A DNA stretch of 64,000 nucleotides, taken from assembly GCF_003609835.1 (NCBI RefSeq), contig NZ_AP017898.1, forward strand, positions 62,001 to 126,000, given 5' to 3'. The position numbers were made by a program, and so were the translations under genes. Source of the DNA: Sphingopyxis sp. FD7 (GTDB lineage: Bacteria > Pseudomonadota > Alphaproteobacteria > Sphingomonadales > Sphingomonadaceae). Shown here in pieces: positions 8,955 through 17,166 of this stretch. Within the stretch, counting starts at the first letter, position 1. Each line of letters opens with the position of its first letter. The notes beneath the pieces are model-generated. The model was not told where the DNA came from. It saw only the letters and a program-made list of their open reading frames with translations, and did no database searches.

Positions 8955-9377
8955 CTAGCCCCGCTTGCCGGTGATCCGGCTGATTTCCTTCGCCACCATC
9001 GCCTCGACCAGCGCGGGCAGGTTGGCGTCGAGCCATTCTTTCAGCATCGGGCGCAGCGCGTCGAGCACGACCTCTTCCATCGTGCGGCCCCCGGCGGCGG
9101 GGGCGGCGGTGGTCGCGGCGGCGACCGCGGGCGCGACCACGGCGGTCAGCGCCTCGAGCGACTGGCGCGCGGCGTCGGCGCTTGCTTCGGACACCAGTTC
9201 GTCGCTGTCGGCGGCGTCAGCATCGGCGCGATCATCGCGATCCTGCAGGTCGAGGATGTCGTCGGCTTCGGGGACGCGAATCTCGCGCGCGGCGCCGGGC
9301 GCCTCGTCGCGGGCGATGACGCGCCGAATCGACGACAAAATGTCTTCCATCGACGGTTCCCGCGACATATCGCCCAT
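8955..9377 (-). CDS. popZ: PopZ-like DUF2497 family protein
   Basis: 140 residues. The N-terminal helix SREPSMEDILSSIRRVIARD matches the PopZ ClpX/partner-binding helix; the middle (about 30-95) is acidic and Ala/Asp-rich; the C-terminus carries two helices (TMEEVVLDALRPMLKEWL, LPALVEAMVAKEISRI) used for oligomerisation. In Caulobacter PopZ forms the polar matrix that anchors ParB-origin complexes. Caulobacter PopZ is somewhat longer, with a larger acidic linker. Start ATG 9377 has an AGGGGG ribosome-binding site. A near-consensus CtrA site lies just upstream (9401-9416). It is last in a pcm - tolC - popZ order on the minus strand. Confidence 0.82.
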   Translation of the reverse strand: MGDMSREPSMEDILSSIRRVIARDEAPGAAREIRVPEADDILDLQDRDDRADADAADSDELVSEASADAARQSLEALTAVVAPAVAAATTAAPAAGGRTMEEVVLDALRPMLKEWLDANLPALVEAMVAKEISRITGKRG

Positions 9378-9400
9378 ATAGACCCCCTAAACCATCGCGC

Positions 9401-9416
9401 TTACCGGATGGTTAAC
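9401..9416 (-). promoter_or_regulatory. Candidate CtrA-binding site upstream of the popZ-like gene
   Basis: Read on the plus strand the site is TTAC-CGGATGG-TTAAC; CtrA binds TTAA-N7-TTAA(C), so one position differs. It is 24-39 bp upstream of the popZ-like start codon. CtrA control of a pole-organising gene would fit the alphaproteobacterial cell cycle. This is a pattern match only. Confidence 0.4.
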
Positions 9417-9453
9417 GCTTCCCTTACCGATCGGGGGCGTATTTTGCCAAGCC

Positions 9454-10947
9454 TTATTGTGGCGCAGGCGCGGGCGGGCCTTCGGGAACGGCGGCGTCGG
9501 CGGCGGGCACCGCGCGCGTGTCGGTCGCGACCTGCTGCGGTTCGGGATCGTCGGCCCAGTCCCAGAGCTGACCCTTCACCCGGCGATAATTGACCTCGGG
9601 ATCGTAGAGCGCGCCGCCCTCGATCCCCAGGTCGCGCGCCTCCGCCTTGCCCATCGCGGCGAGGAGCGAGAAGGCGGCGACGTAGGAATTGCGCTGCGCC
9701 GAGACGAGCTGGACCTGCGTGTTCAGATATTCCTGTTCGGCGTTCAGAATGTCGAGGATCGAGCGCGTGCCGACGCTGTTCTCGGCGCGCACGCCCTCGA
9801 GCGAGAGCGCGTTCGCGCCGACCGCCTGCCGCGTCGCGGCGATGATGCGCTCGTTCGCCTGCCACGCGGCATAGGCGCCGCGCGTCTGGGCGATCACGCC
9901 GCGTTCGACCTCGACATATTGTTCGATCGCCTGGCTGCTGCGCGACTGAGCCTGCCGCACCTGCGCCGAGCGGCGGCCGCCGGTGAAGATCGGCAAGGTG
10001 ACCTCGACCCCCGCCGCCGCGCTCGATGTTTCCTGCGTCAGGCTGACGCCGGGGACGCCGCTGTTCAGCGAGCCGAGGAAATTATTGTAACCGCCGCTGA
10101 GGATCGCCGACACCTTGGGCGCGCGGCTCGACCTGGCGGTGCCGATGTCGGCGCGCGACGCCTTGACCTGCTCACTCGCGGCCTCGATGTCGGGGTTGCT
10201 GTCGAGCGCGATCGCGACCGCCTCTTCGGCGGTGGCGGGCAGGTTGGGGAGCGGGGGCGGCGGCTCGAGATCGACCGGCGCTTCGCCGACGAGGCGGATA
10301 TAGGCTTCGCGGCTGGCGATCAGATTGGCTTCGGCGGTCCTGAGGTCGCCCTCGGCGAGCGCCAGCCGCGCCTCCGACTGCGCGACGTCGGTGCGGGTGA
10401 GGTCGCCGATTTCAAAGCGGTCGCTCGTCGCCTGCAAATTGGTGCGCAGCACCGCGACATTTTTCTGGTTGAGCTGGACGATCGCCTGGTCGCGGATGAC
10501 GTCCATATAGGCGCCGACGACCTGCGAAAAAATGCTCGCCTCGGTCGCGCGCAGATTGGCCTGCCCCGCCTCGACGCGATGTTTCGCCGCGCGCACCGCG
10601 TTGCGCACCGCGCCGCCCTGATAGATCGGGACGCTCAGCCGTCCGCCCATCGTAATCGAGCGCGCGGGCGAGCTGAAATTATTGCCGGGGATGATCAGAT
10701 TTTCTTCATAGCTTGCCTGCGTGCCGATTTCGGGCAGGCCGAAGCTTTTTTCGATCGGGACATTTTCGTCGGTCGCACGCTGGCCCGCGCGCGCCGCGGT
10801 CAGCGTCGGGTTGTTTTCATACGCCTTGGCGAGCGCCCCCTGCAGGGTTTCGGCCTCCGCCGCCATCGGCAGCATCAGCGCGCTCGCGGCGAGGCCGGCA
10901 AGCCAGCGGGCACGACGAGGGGACGGTTTCTTGTCGCTATCGGTCAT
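9454..10947 (-). CDS. tolC: TolC-family outer membrane efflux/type I secretion protein
   Basis: 497 residues from ATG 10947 (MTDSDKKPSPRRARWLAG); a TTG at 10968 would add seven residues but has no ribosome-binding site. The signal peptide runs to about residue 32 (LPMAAEAETLQG). Two outer membrane efflux protein repeats follow, typical of TolC: ALAKAYENNPTLTAARAGQR near the N-terminus, the second repeat from AVAIALDSNPDIEAASEQVK, and the helical-barrel segment GTRSILDILNAEQEYLNTQV characteristic of the family. It has no acylation Cys, unlike the NodT-type factor at 22.2 kb. The C-terminal tail is Pro/Ala-rich (EGPPAPAPQ). It lies 38 bp after pcm and 76 bp before the popZ-like gene, an order that appears to be an operon. 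Confidence 0.93.
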   Translation of the reverse strand: MTDSDKKPSPRRARWLAGLAASALMLPMAAEAETLQGALAKAYENNPTLTAARAGQRATDENVPIEKSFGLPEIGTQASYEENLIIPGNNFSSPARSITMGGRLSVPIYQGGAVRNAVRAAKHRVEAGQANLRATEASIFSQVVGAYMDVIRDQAIVQLNQKNVAVLRTNLQATSDRFEIGDLTRTDVAQSEARLALAEGDLRTAEANLIASREAYIRLVGEAPVDLEPPPPLPNLPATAEEAVAIALDSNPDIEAASEQVKASRADIGTARSSRAPKVSAILSGGYNNFLGSLNSGVPGVSLTQETSSAAAGVEVTLPIFTGGRRSAQVRQAQSRSSQAIEQYVEVERGVIAQTRGAYAAWQANERIIAATRQAVGANALSLEGVRAENSVGTRSILDILNAEQEYLNTQVQLVSAQRNSYVAAFSLLAAMGKAEARDLGIEGGALYDPEVNYRRVKGQLWDWADDPEPQQVATDTRAVPAADAAVPEGPPAPAPQ

Positions 10948-10985
10948 CGTGATGTCAGCCTGAAACAAGGAGGGGGAGGGGCGGC

Positions 10986-11648
10986 TCAGAAGCGGAAGCC
11001 GGTTGGCGCGGCGAAGCCGGGCAGCGGCGCGACGTCCATGTCGGCAAAGCTGCGCAGCGCGACCACGCCGCCCGCCTTGACGCCTTGAACAAGCCGCGTG
11101 ACCGCGCCCTCGCGCCGCGCGGCGACGATGCGGCCGCCCTCGGCGAGCTGCGCGGCGAGCGCGTCGGGCAGGATTTCGATCGCGCCGTCGATGATGATGC
11201 GGTCATAGGGGGCGGCGTCGGGCGCGCCCGCGGCGAGCGGCCCCTCGATCCAGCGGACGTTCGCGTCGGCGGTCGCCGGTTTTGCGATCGCGACCAGCGC
11301 GGGCGCTTCCTCGACCGCATGAACTTCGGCGCCGAGGGCCGCGAGCAGCGCCGCGGTATAGCCGGTCGCGCCGCCGACGAGCAGCACGCGCATTCCCGGA
11401 CGGATGGCGGCGGCGACAAGCATCCGCCCGGTGACGAGCGGGGGATTGAGCATCCGTCCGTCGCCCAGCGCGATCGCGCGGTCCATATAGGCGACGCTGG
11501 AAAGCGCCGCGGGCACATGCGCCTCGCGCGGCACCGCGCCCATCGCCGTCACGACCGCGGGGTCGATGACGTCGTTTGTCCTGAGTTGGCTGTCGATCAT
11601 GGCGGCGCGCATCTCCGCCGCGGTGATTTCGCTAAACCTGGTCGCCAT
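10986..11648 (-). CDS. pcm: Protein-L-isoaspartate O-methyltransferase family protein
   Basis: 220 residues, SAM-dependent methyltransferase of the PCMT family that repairs isoaspartyl residues. The N-terminal region contains MIDSQLRTNDVIDPAVVTAM, typical of the alphaproteobacterial branch. SAM motif I reads VLLVGGATGYTAALLA where classical Pcm has an acidic residue and GTGSGY, so the glycine loop is altered; motif II is EVHAVEEAP and YDRIIIDGAIEILPDAL corresponds to the later motif. The sphingomonad/rhizobial branch next to tolC is often annotated pcm, but activity on isoaspartate is not assured. Followed by tolC 38 bp downstream. Confidence 0.8.
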   Translation of the reverse strand: MATRFSEITAAEMRAAMIDSQLRTNDVIDPAVVTAMGAVPREAHVPAALSSVAYMDRAIALGDGRMLNPPLVTGRMLVAAAIRPGMRVLLVGGATGYTAALLAALGAEVHAVEEAPALVAIAKPATADANVRWIEGPLAAGAPDAAPYDRIIIDGAIEILPDALAAQLAEGGRIVAARREGAVTRLVQGVKAGGVVALRSFADMDVAPLPGFAAPTGFRF

Positions 11649-11706
11649 CAGCCTTGTTCCGATTCCCTGGAGCCTTGATCCTTTGCGCCCGCTCTAGCCG
11701 AAGCGA

Positions 11707-11732
11707 TGCTGTATTGCAACAATAATACAGCA
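11707..11732. promoter_or_regulatory. Perfect 9-bp inverted repeat upstream of pcm
   Basis: TGCTGTATT and AATACAGCA are exact inverted complements separated by 8 bp. The element lies 59-84 bp upstream of the pcm start in an AT-rich island within GC-rich DNA, as expected for a dimeric repressor operator. No run of T follows it, so a terminator is less likely. The cognate regulator is unknown. Confidence 0.45.
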
Positions 11733-11886
11733 CGGCGGTCCGCTGCCGCGCGCATAGCCCGGCGGAGGGGATGCGCCAACCCCGCATCGCGCTGCGGCGG
11801 GCGCAAGACGATCGGCCCAACAATCGGATTGCCAGTGCCGGGCGAAACGGCTAGGGGCGCTCACTCCACGCATATCATGCGCCTGA

Positions 11887-11960
11887 GGCCCGATGGCGGA
11901 GTGGTGACGCAGCGGACTGCAAATCCGTATACGCCGGTTCGATTCCGGCTCGGGCCTCCA
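11887..11960 (+). tRNA. tRNA-Cys (anticodon GCA)
   Basis: Cloverleaf: acceptor GGCCCGA (11887-11893) pairs with TCGGGCC (11950-11956); anticodon stem GCGGA/TCCGT encloses loop CTGCAAA with anticodon GCA; T arm GCCGG-TTCGATT-CCGGC. The discriminator base is T, as usual for tRNA-Cys, and CCA is encoded. There is no integrase nearby and no duplicated 3' end, so no sign of use as an attachment site. Confidence 0.95.
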
Positions 11961-12059
11961 ACATCATTCACCGTGATTTCCGGCTTGTCGCCCGCCTGAC
12001 GGCGCGGCGACCCTATGCGTTTTTCCGTGGTCGCCGCCGGGAGCGCGGCCGTGCCGCGC

Positions 12060-12125
12060 CTGTCATCGCTTTGACCATGAACTGCCGCGCGACTGTCTCC
12101 GAACTGACGGCTCGGTGTCAGAATG
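12060..12125 (+). promoter_or_regulatory. Six helically phased NTGNC units, candidate tandem Pho-box array
   Basis: Units begin at 12060, 12071, 12082, 12093, 12104 and 12115, exactly 11 bp apart. Their first five bases are CTGTC, TTGAC, CTGCC, CTGTC, CTGAC and GTGTC: TG at positions 2-3 and C at position 5 are invariant. Unit 1 extends to CTGTCAT. PhoB binds direct repeats of CTGTCAT-like heptamers with 11-bp spacing, so this resembles several Pho boxes in tandem. It ends 47 bp before the TonB receptor start and the next gene is a PhoD-like phosphatase, which fits phosphate control. Confidence 0.5.
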
Positions 12126-12172
12126 CTCGACTAGCTGCCGCGCACCGAAGCTTGTCAAAGGGGTCTGTCACC

Positions 12173-14536
12173 ATGTCGTTTTCCAGCCGCCATTTCCTTG
12201 TCGTCGGGGCCAGCCTCGCCGCGATTGCCGCCACGTCGCCGGCGATCGCCGCCGATGCGGCCGATGCGGCCGAAGCCGACACCATCGTCGTCACCGGAAC
12301 GCGCGCCACCTACAATAATGCCGCGGCGACCGAAACGATGATCGCCGAGCAGCCGCCGCTCGTCTCGGTGCTGGGCGTCATCGACACGCTGCCCGGCGTG
12401 CAGGTGCAGGAAGGCGACGCCTTCGGCTTCGACGACTGGTCGACCACCGTGGCTGTGCGCGGCTTTCAGACCAATTTGAACCAGCAACAGGTCGGCATCA
12501 CCGTCGACGGGCTGCCCAACGGCGGGTCGGGTTATGGCGGCGGGTCGAAGGCCAACCGCTTCATCGACACGATGAACCTGCGCACCGTCGAAGTGTCGCA
12601 GGGGACGGCCGACATCGGCTCTTTGTCGAACGAAGCGCTCGGCGGCACGCTCAACTTCGTGACATCGGACCCCTTGGAGGAAATGCGGCTGCGCGTGTCC
12701 GGCTCGGTCGGCGATTTCGAGGCGAGCCGCATCTACGCCCGGTTCGATACGGGTTCGATTCTGGGCGGGCAGGCGCGCGCCTGGTTCTCCTATTCGCGGC
12801 AGGAAGCGACCGACTGGATCGAGGGGTCGGCGCAGAACCGGCGCGACCATTTCGCAGCGAAGTTCGTGCTCGATACGCCCGTGCGGATCACCGGCTATGC
12901 CAGCTATGACGACGCGCATGAGGATAATTACGACCAGGTCTATTCGGCCGAACAATTCCGCCTGTTCCCCGAAACCGACGGGCTGGTCGGCGTGTGGACC
13001 GGCATTCCCTATCAGGATCAGGCCTATCGCCGCGCCTGGTCGACGCTGCGCAAGAATGTCTTCGCATATCTGAAGGCCGAAACGACGATCGCCGATGCGC
13101 TCGATCTGCGCGCTTCGGTCTATTATCACGACATGTCGGGACGCGGCGACTGGGTGCCGCAATATGTCGCCAATGTCATCGCCGATGGCGCGGGCAATCC
13201 CGAAAGCGAATTGGCGGGCGGGCTTGCGAAGGGCGGCGCGCCGGCGGGGCTCATCTATTTCGTCGACGCCAATGGCGTCGCACTCAGCCCGATCGCGGGC
13301 TGCGTCGGGTCGGTGCCCTATCCCTATGGCGGCACCACCAACCCCGTCTATGATCCCGCCTGCTACGCGCCCGGCGCGATCGGCGCGCAATCCTATCGCC
13401 ACACCCATTATCGCAAGGACCGCATCGGCGGCGCCGCCGAAGCCGCGTGGACCGCGGATTTCGGCGGCGGCGAGAACAAGCTGCGCGGCGGCATCTGGTA
13501 CGAGGATACGCGCCGCAGCGAATGGCGCGACTGGCACAATGTCCTCGACACGAGTGTCGGCCCCGACTTCGATCCCGCGCCCTACTGGATCCAGTACAGC
13601 CGCAAATATCCGCAGGACACGTTCAAATGGTATGTCGAGGACAGCCTGACCTTCGGGCCGGTGACGGTCAATGTCGGCGCCAAGCAGTTCATCAACAATA
13701 TCGACCGCATCGACCTGTTCGGCGAAACGCCCAATGCGCGGATCGAATCGACGTCCGACGTGCTCTTTTCGGGCGGCATCCAGATCGAGCCGATGGCGGG
13801 GCTCAACCTGTTCGGCGGCTATGCCGAGAACTTCAAGGCGCTGAGCGACGCGGTGCTCGAGTTCAGCAACGCCGACTTTTCCGAACTCCAGCCCGAAACC
13901 GCGGAGAATTGGGAAGCGGGCGTGCGTTACCAGAGCCGGTCGTTCAATGCGTCGGCGACCTGGTTCAAGAGCAGATTTTCCAATCAGGTGATCTTCGTGT
14001 CCAACTCGACCGAAGCGGGCAATGACTATCTGGGCGAAGGCGACGGCAAATTCTTCAACGCCGGCGGCATCGATTCGCAGGGTTTCGAGCTGCTCGCCAA
14101 CGTCCGCCCGGCGCAGGGCCTGAACCTCTACGCCGCCTATACCTATATCGACGCCACATATCGCGGCACCGGCAATGCGGTGCTCGACGCGGAACAGGGC
14201 GTGACGCCGGGCAATCGCGTCGCGGGCATTCCCAGAGATATGTGGGTGCTGTCGGGCCATTATGAAACAGGCCCGTTCCGCATCGGCCTGACCGGCAAAT
14301 ATACCGGCGACCGCTTCGTCAACGCCGACAACAGCTGGGAAGCGAAGCATTATTTCCTGACCGACTTCAGCATCGGGATGCGCGGCGAGGCGCTCACCGA
14401 CTGGTTGCAGGCGCTCGATTTCAGCCTGACGATCAACAATCTGACCGACGAGGATTATCTGGGCGGCATTTCAGGCAATGCGGCGTGGATCGGCGCGCCG
14501 CGCTCGATGATCTTCACCGTGACCGCCGATTTCTGA
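12173..14536 (+). CDS. TonB-dependent outer membrane receptor
   Basis: 787 residues from ATG 12173, preceded by AAAGGGG; an upstream in-frame start at 12071 would lie inside the phased operator array and precede the signal peptide. Signal peptide about 1-26 (SLAAIAATSPAIAADA), TonB-box-like DTIVVTGTR at about 35-43, plug domain with LPGVQVQEGDAFGF and VAVRGFQTNLNQQQVGITVDG, and a beta-barrel ending in Phe (FTVTADF). It imports a bulky substrate across the outer membrane using TonB energy. The adjacent PhoD-like phosphatase 86 bp downstream and the Pho-like array suggest an organophosphate or a phosphorylated nutrient; the ligand cannot be read from the sequence. Confidence 0.93.
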   Translation: MSFSSRHFLVVGASLAAIAATSPAIAADAADAAEADTIVVTGTRATYNNAAATETMIAEQPPLVSVLGVIDTLPGVQVQEGDAFGFDDWSTTVAVRGFQTNLNQQQVGITVDGLPNGGSGYGGGSKANRFIDTMNLRTVEVSQGTADIGSLSNEALGGTLNFVTSDPLEEMRLRVSGSVGDFEASRIYARFDTGSILGGQARAWFSYSRQEATDWIEGSAQNRRDHFAAKFVLDTPVRITGYASYDDAHEDNYDQVYSAEQFRLFPETDGLVGVWTGIPYQDQAYRRAWSTLRKNVFAYLKAETTIADALDLRASVYYHDMSGRGDWVPQYVANVIADGAGNPESELAGGLAKGGAPAGLIYFVDANGVALSPIAGCVGSVPYPYGGTTNPVYDPACYAPGAIGAQSYRHTHYRKDRIGGAAEAAWTADFGGGENKLRGGIWYEDTRRSEWRDWHNVLDTSVGPDFDPAPYWIQYSRKYPQDTFKWYVEDSLTFGPVTVNVGAKQFINNIDRIDLFGETPNARIESTSDVLFSGGIQIEPMAGLNLFGGYAENFKALSDAVLEFSNADFSELQPETAENWEAGVRYQSRSFNASATWFKSRFSNQVIFVSNSTEAGNDYLGEGDGKFFNAGGIDSQGFELLANVRPAQGLNLYAAYTYIDATYRGTGNAVLDAEQGVTPGNRVAGIPRDMWVLSGHYETGPFRIGLTGKYTGDRFVNADNSWEAKHYFLTDFSIGMRGEALTDWLQALDFSLTINNLTDEDYLGGISGNAAWIGAPRSMIFTVTADF

Positions 14537-14622
14537 TCGGAAGTGGCGGCGGGCGGGGCCGATCCGGCGTCGCCCGCCTGCCACCGCGATCGGCGGGCCC
14601 GAATGACAGGGACGATCAGCGC

Positions 14623-16353
14623 ATGACCAGCCATTTTCACCGCGCCGAAATCGCGCGCCGCGCGCTCCTCTGTGGCATGGTCGGCGGCGCGGCGCTGGCC
14701 GCGATGCCGCGCGGGCTGCTGGCCCATGCCGCGCCCGCCAACCCGACCTTTCGCTATGGCGTCGCGAGCGGTGATCCCGACGCGACCAGCGTCGTGCTGT
14801 GGACGCATGTAACGGCAAAGGATCGCGCCGAGGTCGCGTGGGAATTGAGCGCGACGCCCGATTTCGCCGACGTCGTGCAATCGGGCACGATGACGACCGA
14901 TGCCGGGCGCGACCATACGGTCAAGCTGCTCGTGCGCGGCCTCGCGCCGGGCGGGGTCTATTATTACCGTTTCCGGCTGGGCGAGGCGGTCTCGCCCGTG
15001 GGCCGCGCGCGGACGTTGCCCGAAGGGCGGCTCGACCGACTGGGGATCGCGCTCGCCTCCTGCTCCAACTTCGCCTTCGGCTTTTTCAACGCCTATGACG
15101 CGATCGCGCGCGACCCTGCCATCGACTACGTGCTCCACACCGGCGACTATATCTATGAATATGGCGGCGACGACAGCTGGGGCGATGCGGTCGCGCGCAG
15201 CATCGGCCGCGTCCATGCGCCGACGCACGAGATCGTTTCGCTCGCCGACTATCGGATGCGCCATGCGCAGTACAAGACCGACGCCGGGGCGCAGGCGATG
15301 CACGCGAACCACACGCTGCTGGCGTGCTGGGACGACCATGAAAGCACGAACAACCCGTGGACCGGCGGCGCGCAGAACCATCAGGCGGCGACCGAGGGCG
15401 ACTGGGCAGCGCGCCGCGCGGCGTCTATCCAGGCCTATTATGAATGGATGCCGGTGCGCGAGCCCGAATGGCTGGCGCAGCCGGGGCGCACGCGCGCCGA
15501 CTTCTGGCGCGCCTATCGCTTCGGCGACCTTGCGCTGCTCCACACGCTCGAAACGCGCCACAGCGCGCGGGCGCGGCAGATCGAATATGCCGATCATGCC
15601 GCCGCGATCACCGACGCGGCATCGGCCGAGCGGTTTCGCCGCGAGGTGCTCGGCGCGCCGGGCCGCGCGATGCTGTCGGCCGAACTCGAAGCCGATCTGG
15701 AGGCCGCGCTCGCGCAGTCGGTCGCCGACGGACAGCCGTGGCGGATCATCGGGTCGCCGATGGTGATCGCGCGCGTCGAGGTGCCCGATGTCGCCAAGCT
15801 CGGCATCCTGCCCGACCCCTTCGCCAGGCTGGCCGCCGCCACGCCCGCCGAGCGCGCCAGGCTCGCGGCCGACCCCGCGGTTGCGCTGGCGTGGAAGGGG
15901 CGCTTCAACCTGCCCGACTATACTGATGCGTGGGGCGGCTATCCCTGGGCGCGCGAGCGGCTCTATGACCTGTCGCGGCGCGCGGGGGCGGGCGATCTCA
16001 TATTCCTGTCGGGGGACAGCCACAGCTTCTGGGCCAATCGCCTGGCCGACGCGGCGGGACGCCCGGCGGGGATCGAGTTTGGGACCGCGGGCATATCCTC
16101 GCCCGGCGACTTTGTCGAAAGCGGCTTCGACGACGCCACCTCGCGCGCGCTGGACCTAGCCTATGCCGCGCATATCCCCGAGGTCGTGTGGACCGACAAT
16201 ATGCACCAGGGCTATGTGCGCGTCGAACTTGCCCGCGACCGCGGCGTCGCCAGCTTCATTGCCGTCGATACGGTGCTTTCGCCCGATTATCGCACCTCGG
16301 TGCTGAAGCGCGTGCCGTTCGCGCGCGACGGCGGGCAGATCCGGTTGGCGTAA
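14623..16353 (+). CDS. phoD: PhoD-like alkaline phosphatase/phosphodiesterase, Tat-exported
   Basis: 576 residues from ATG 14623 (MTSHFHRAEIARRALLCGMV), chosen because it gives a twin-arginine signal; a longer in-frame ORF begins inside the TonB gene. N-terminal PhoD domain with YGVASGDPDATSVVLWTHV; the catalytic domain has ASCSNFAFGFFNAYDAI, VLHTGDYIYEYGG, LLACWDDHESTNNPW and LSGDSHSFWANRL, which supply the metal ligands of the PhoD family (Fe/Ca phosphomonoesterase/diesterase). C-terminal NMHQGYVRVEL is also typical. Secreted PhoD enzymes release phosphate from organic phosphates, lipids or teichoic acids. It follows the TonB receptor by 86 bp on the same strand, probably in one transcript. 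Confidence 0.92.
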   Translation: MTSHFHRAEIARRALLCGMVGGAALAAMPRGLLAHAAPANPTFRYGVASGDPDATSVVLWTHVTAKDRAEVAWELSATPDFADVVQSGTMTTDAGRDHTVKLLVRGLAPGGVYYYRFRLGEAVSPVGRARTLPEGRLDRLGIALASCSNFAFGFFNAYDAIARDPAIDYVLHTGDYIYEYGGDDSWGDAVARSIGRVHAPTHEIVSLADYRMRHAQYKTDAGAQAMHANHTLLACWDDHESTNNPWTGGAQNHQAATEGDWAARRAASIQAYYEWMPVREPEWLAQPGRTRADFWRAYRFGDLALLHTLETRHSARARQIEYADHAAAITDAASAERFRREVLGAPGRAMLSAELEADLEAALAQSVADGQPWRIIGSPMVIARVEVPDVAKLGILPDPFARLAAATPAERARLAADPAVALAWKGRFNLPDYTDAWGGYPWARERLYDLSRRAGAGDLIFLSGDSHSFWANRLADAAGRPAGIEFGTAGISSPGDFVESGFDDATSRALDLAYAAHIPEVVWTDNMHQGYVRVELARDRGVASFIAVDTVLSPDYRTSVLKRVPFARDGGQIRLA

Positions 16354-16432
16354 GGCGCCCGTCGGGCCGCCGGTCGACCTGCGGCTCGGCTGAACCGGCG
16401 CCCCCGCTGGACTTTTTGTGACGGCTATATTA

Positions 16433-16448
16433 TATACCAGTCGTTATG
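16433..16448 (+). promoter_or_regulatory. TetR autoregulatory operator overlapping the start codon
   Basis: TATAC-CAGTCG-TTATG, an imperfect version of the TATAC-N6-GTATA palindrome found at the efflux promoter (17190-17205). Both sites share the 11-mer ATTATATACCA (16429-16439 and 17186-17196). Here the right arm includes the ATG at 16446. A -10 candidate TATATA lies at 16431-16436 with a weak -35 TGGACT at 16408-16413, placing transcription start close to the ATG. Confidence 0.6.
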
Positions 16449-17078
16449 AAAGTTGACACTGGCGCCAGCGCTGATTCGCAAGCCGTCCCGCACAAGGGAC
16501 GCCCGCGCGAGTTCTGCGTCGATGCGGCGCTGGCCGCGGCACTGCGTGTCTTCTGGTCGAAAGGCTATGAAGGCGCGTCGATGGCCGACCTCACCGAAGC
16601 GATGGGGATCACCAAGCCGAGCCTTTATGCCGCCTTCGGCAACAAGGAAGCGCTCTTCAACAAGGCGCTCGACCTTTATGAGCGCGAAAAGCTCGACTAT
16701 ATGCAGGCCGCGCTCGCCGCGCCGACCGCGCGCGGTGTCGCCGAGCGGCTGATGCGCGGCGCGCTCGACATGTATACCTGCCCCGAAAACCCCAACGGCT
16801 GCCTCGGCGTGATCGCTTCGGTCGCGTGCGGGGCGGAGGCCGAGTGCATCCGCCAGGCCGTGCTCGAACGCGGCGCGGCGGCGAAGCGCGCCATGCTCGA
16901 CCGGCTGGTGCGCGCGAAGGAAGAGGGGGATTTTCCCGAAGATACCGACCCCGAGGGGCTCGCTGCTTTCCTGATGGCGGTGAATCAGGGCATGTCGGTG
17001 CAGGCGGGTGCCGGCGCGACGCGCGCCGAGCTGGAACGGCTGGTGGAAACCAGCCTCAAATTGTGGCCGGGGCGCTGA
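16446..17078 (+). CDS. TetR/AcrR family repressor of the downstream RND efflux genes
   Basis: 210 residues. The DNA-binding domain is at about 18-65: KGRPREFCVDAALAAALRVF, GYEGASMADLTEAMGITKPS, LYAAFGNKEALFNKAL, a canonical TetR helix-turn-helix. The C-terminal ligand/dimerisation domain contains Cys residues near YTCPENPNGCLG and SVACGAEAECIRQ, which could take part in ligand sensing. There is no Shine-Dalgarno sequence before ATG 16446; its own operator overlaps this codon. The efflux operon on the same strand carries the matching operator, so the protein most likely represses both itself and the pump until an inducer binds. Confidence 0.9.
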   Translation: MKVDTGASADSQAVPHKGRPREFCVDAALAAALRVFWSKGYEGASMADLTEAMGITKPSLYAAFGNKEALFNKALDLYEREKLDYMQAALAAPTARGVAERLMRGALDMYTCPENPNGCLGVIASVACGAEAECIRQAVLERGAAAKRAMLDRLVRAKEEGDFPEDTDPEGLAAFLMAVNQGMSVQAGAGATRAELERLVETSLKLWPGR

Positions 17079-17166
17079 GCGGGGCATTTGTTCGCCGGAA
17101 GCGGGCGTCCGTGTTTCGGGTAAGGGCCCTGAAAGAATTATTTTTACTGCCCGGTACAGAATGCGC

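Noticed and set aside
11887..11960. tRNA-Cys as an integration site of a mobile island
   Set aside because: No integrase, no repeated tRNA 3' end and no change of composition on either side.
12155..14350. Minus-strand open frame of 731 codons over the TonB receptor
   Set aside because: Composition typical of antisense to GC-rich coding sequence; the plus strand has plug, barrel and terminal Phe.
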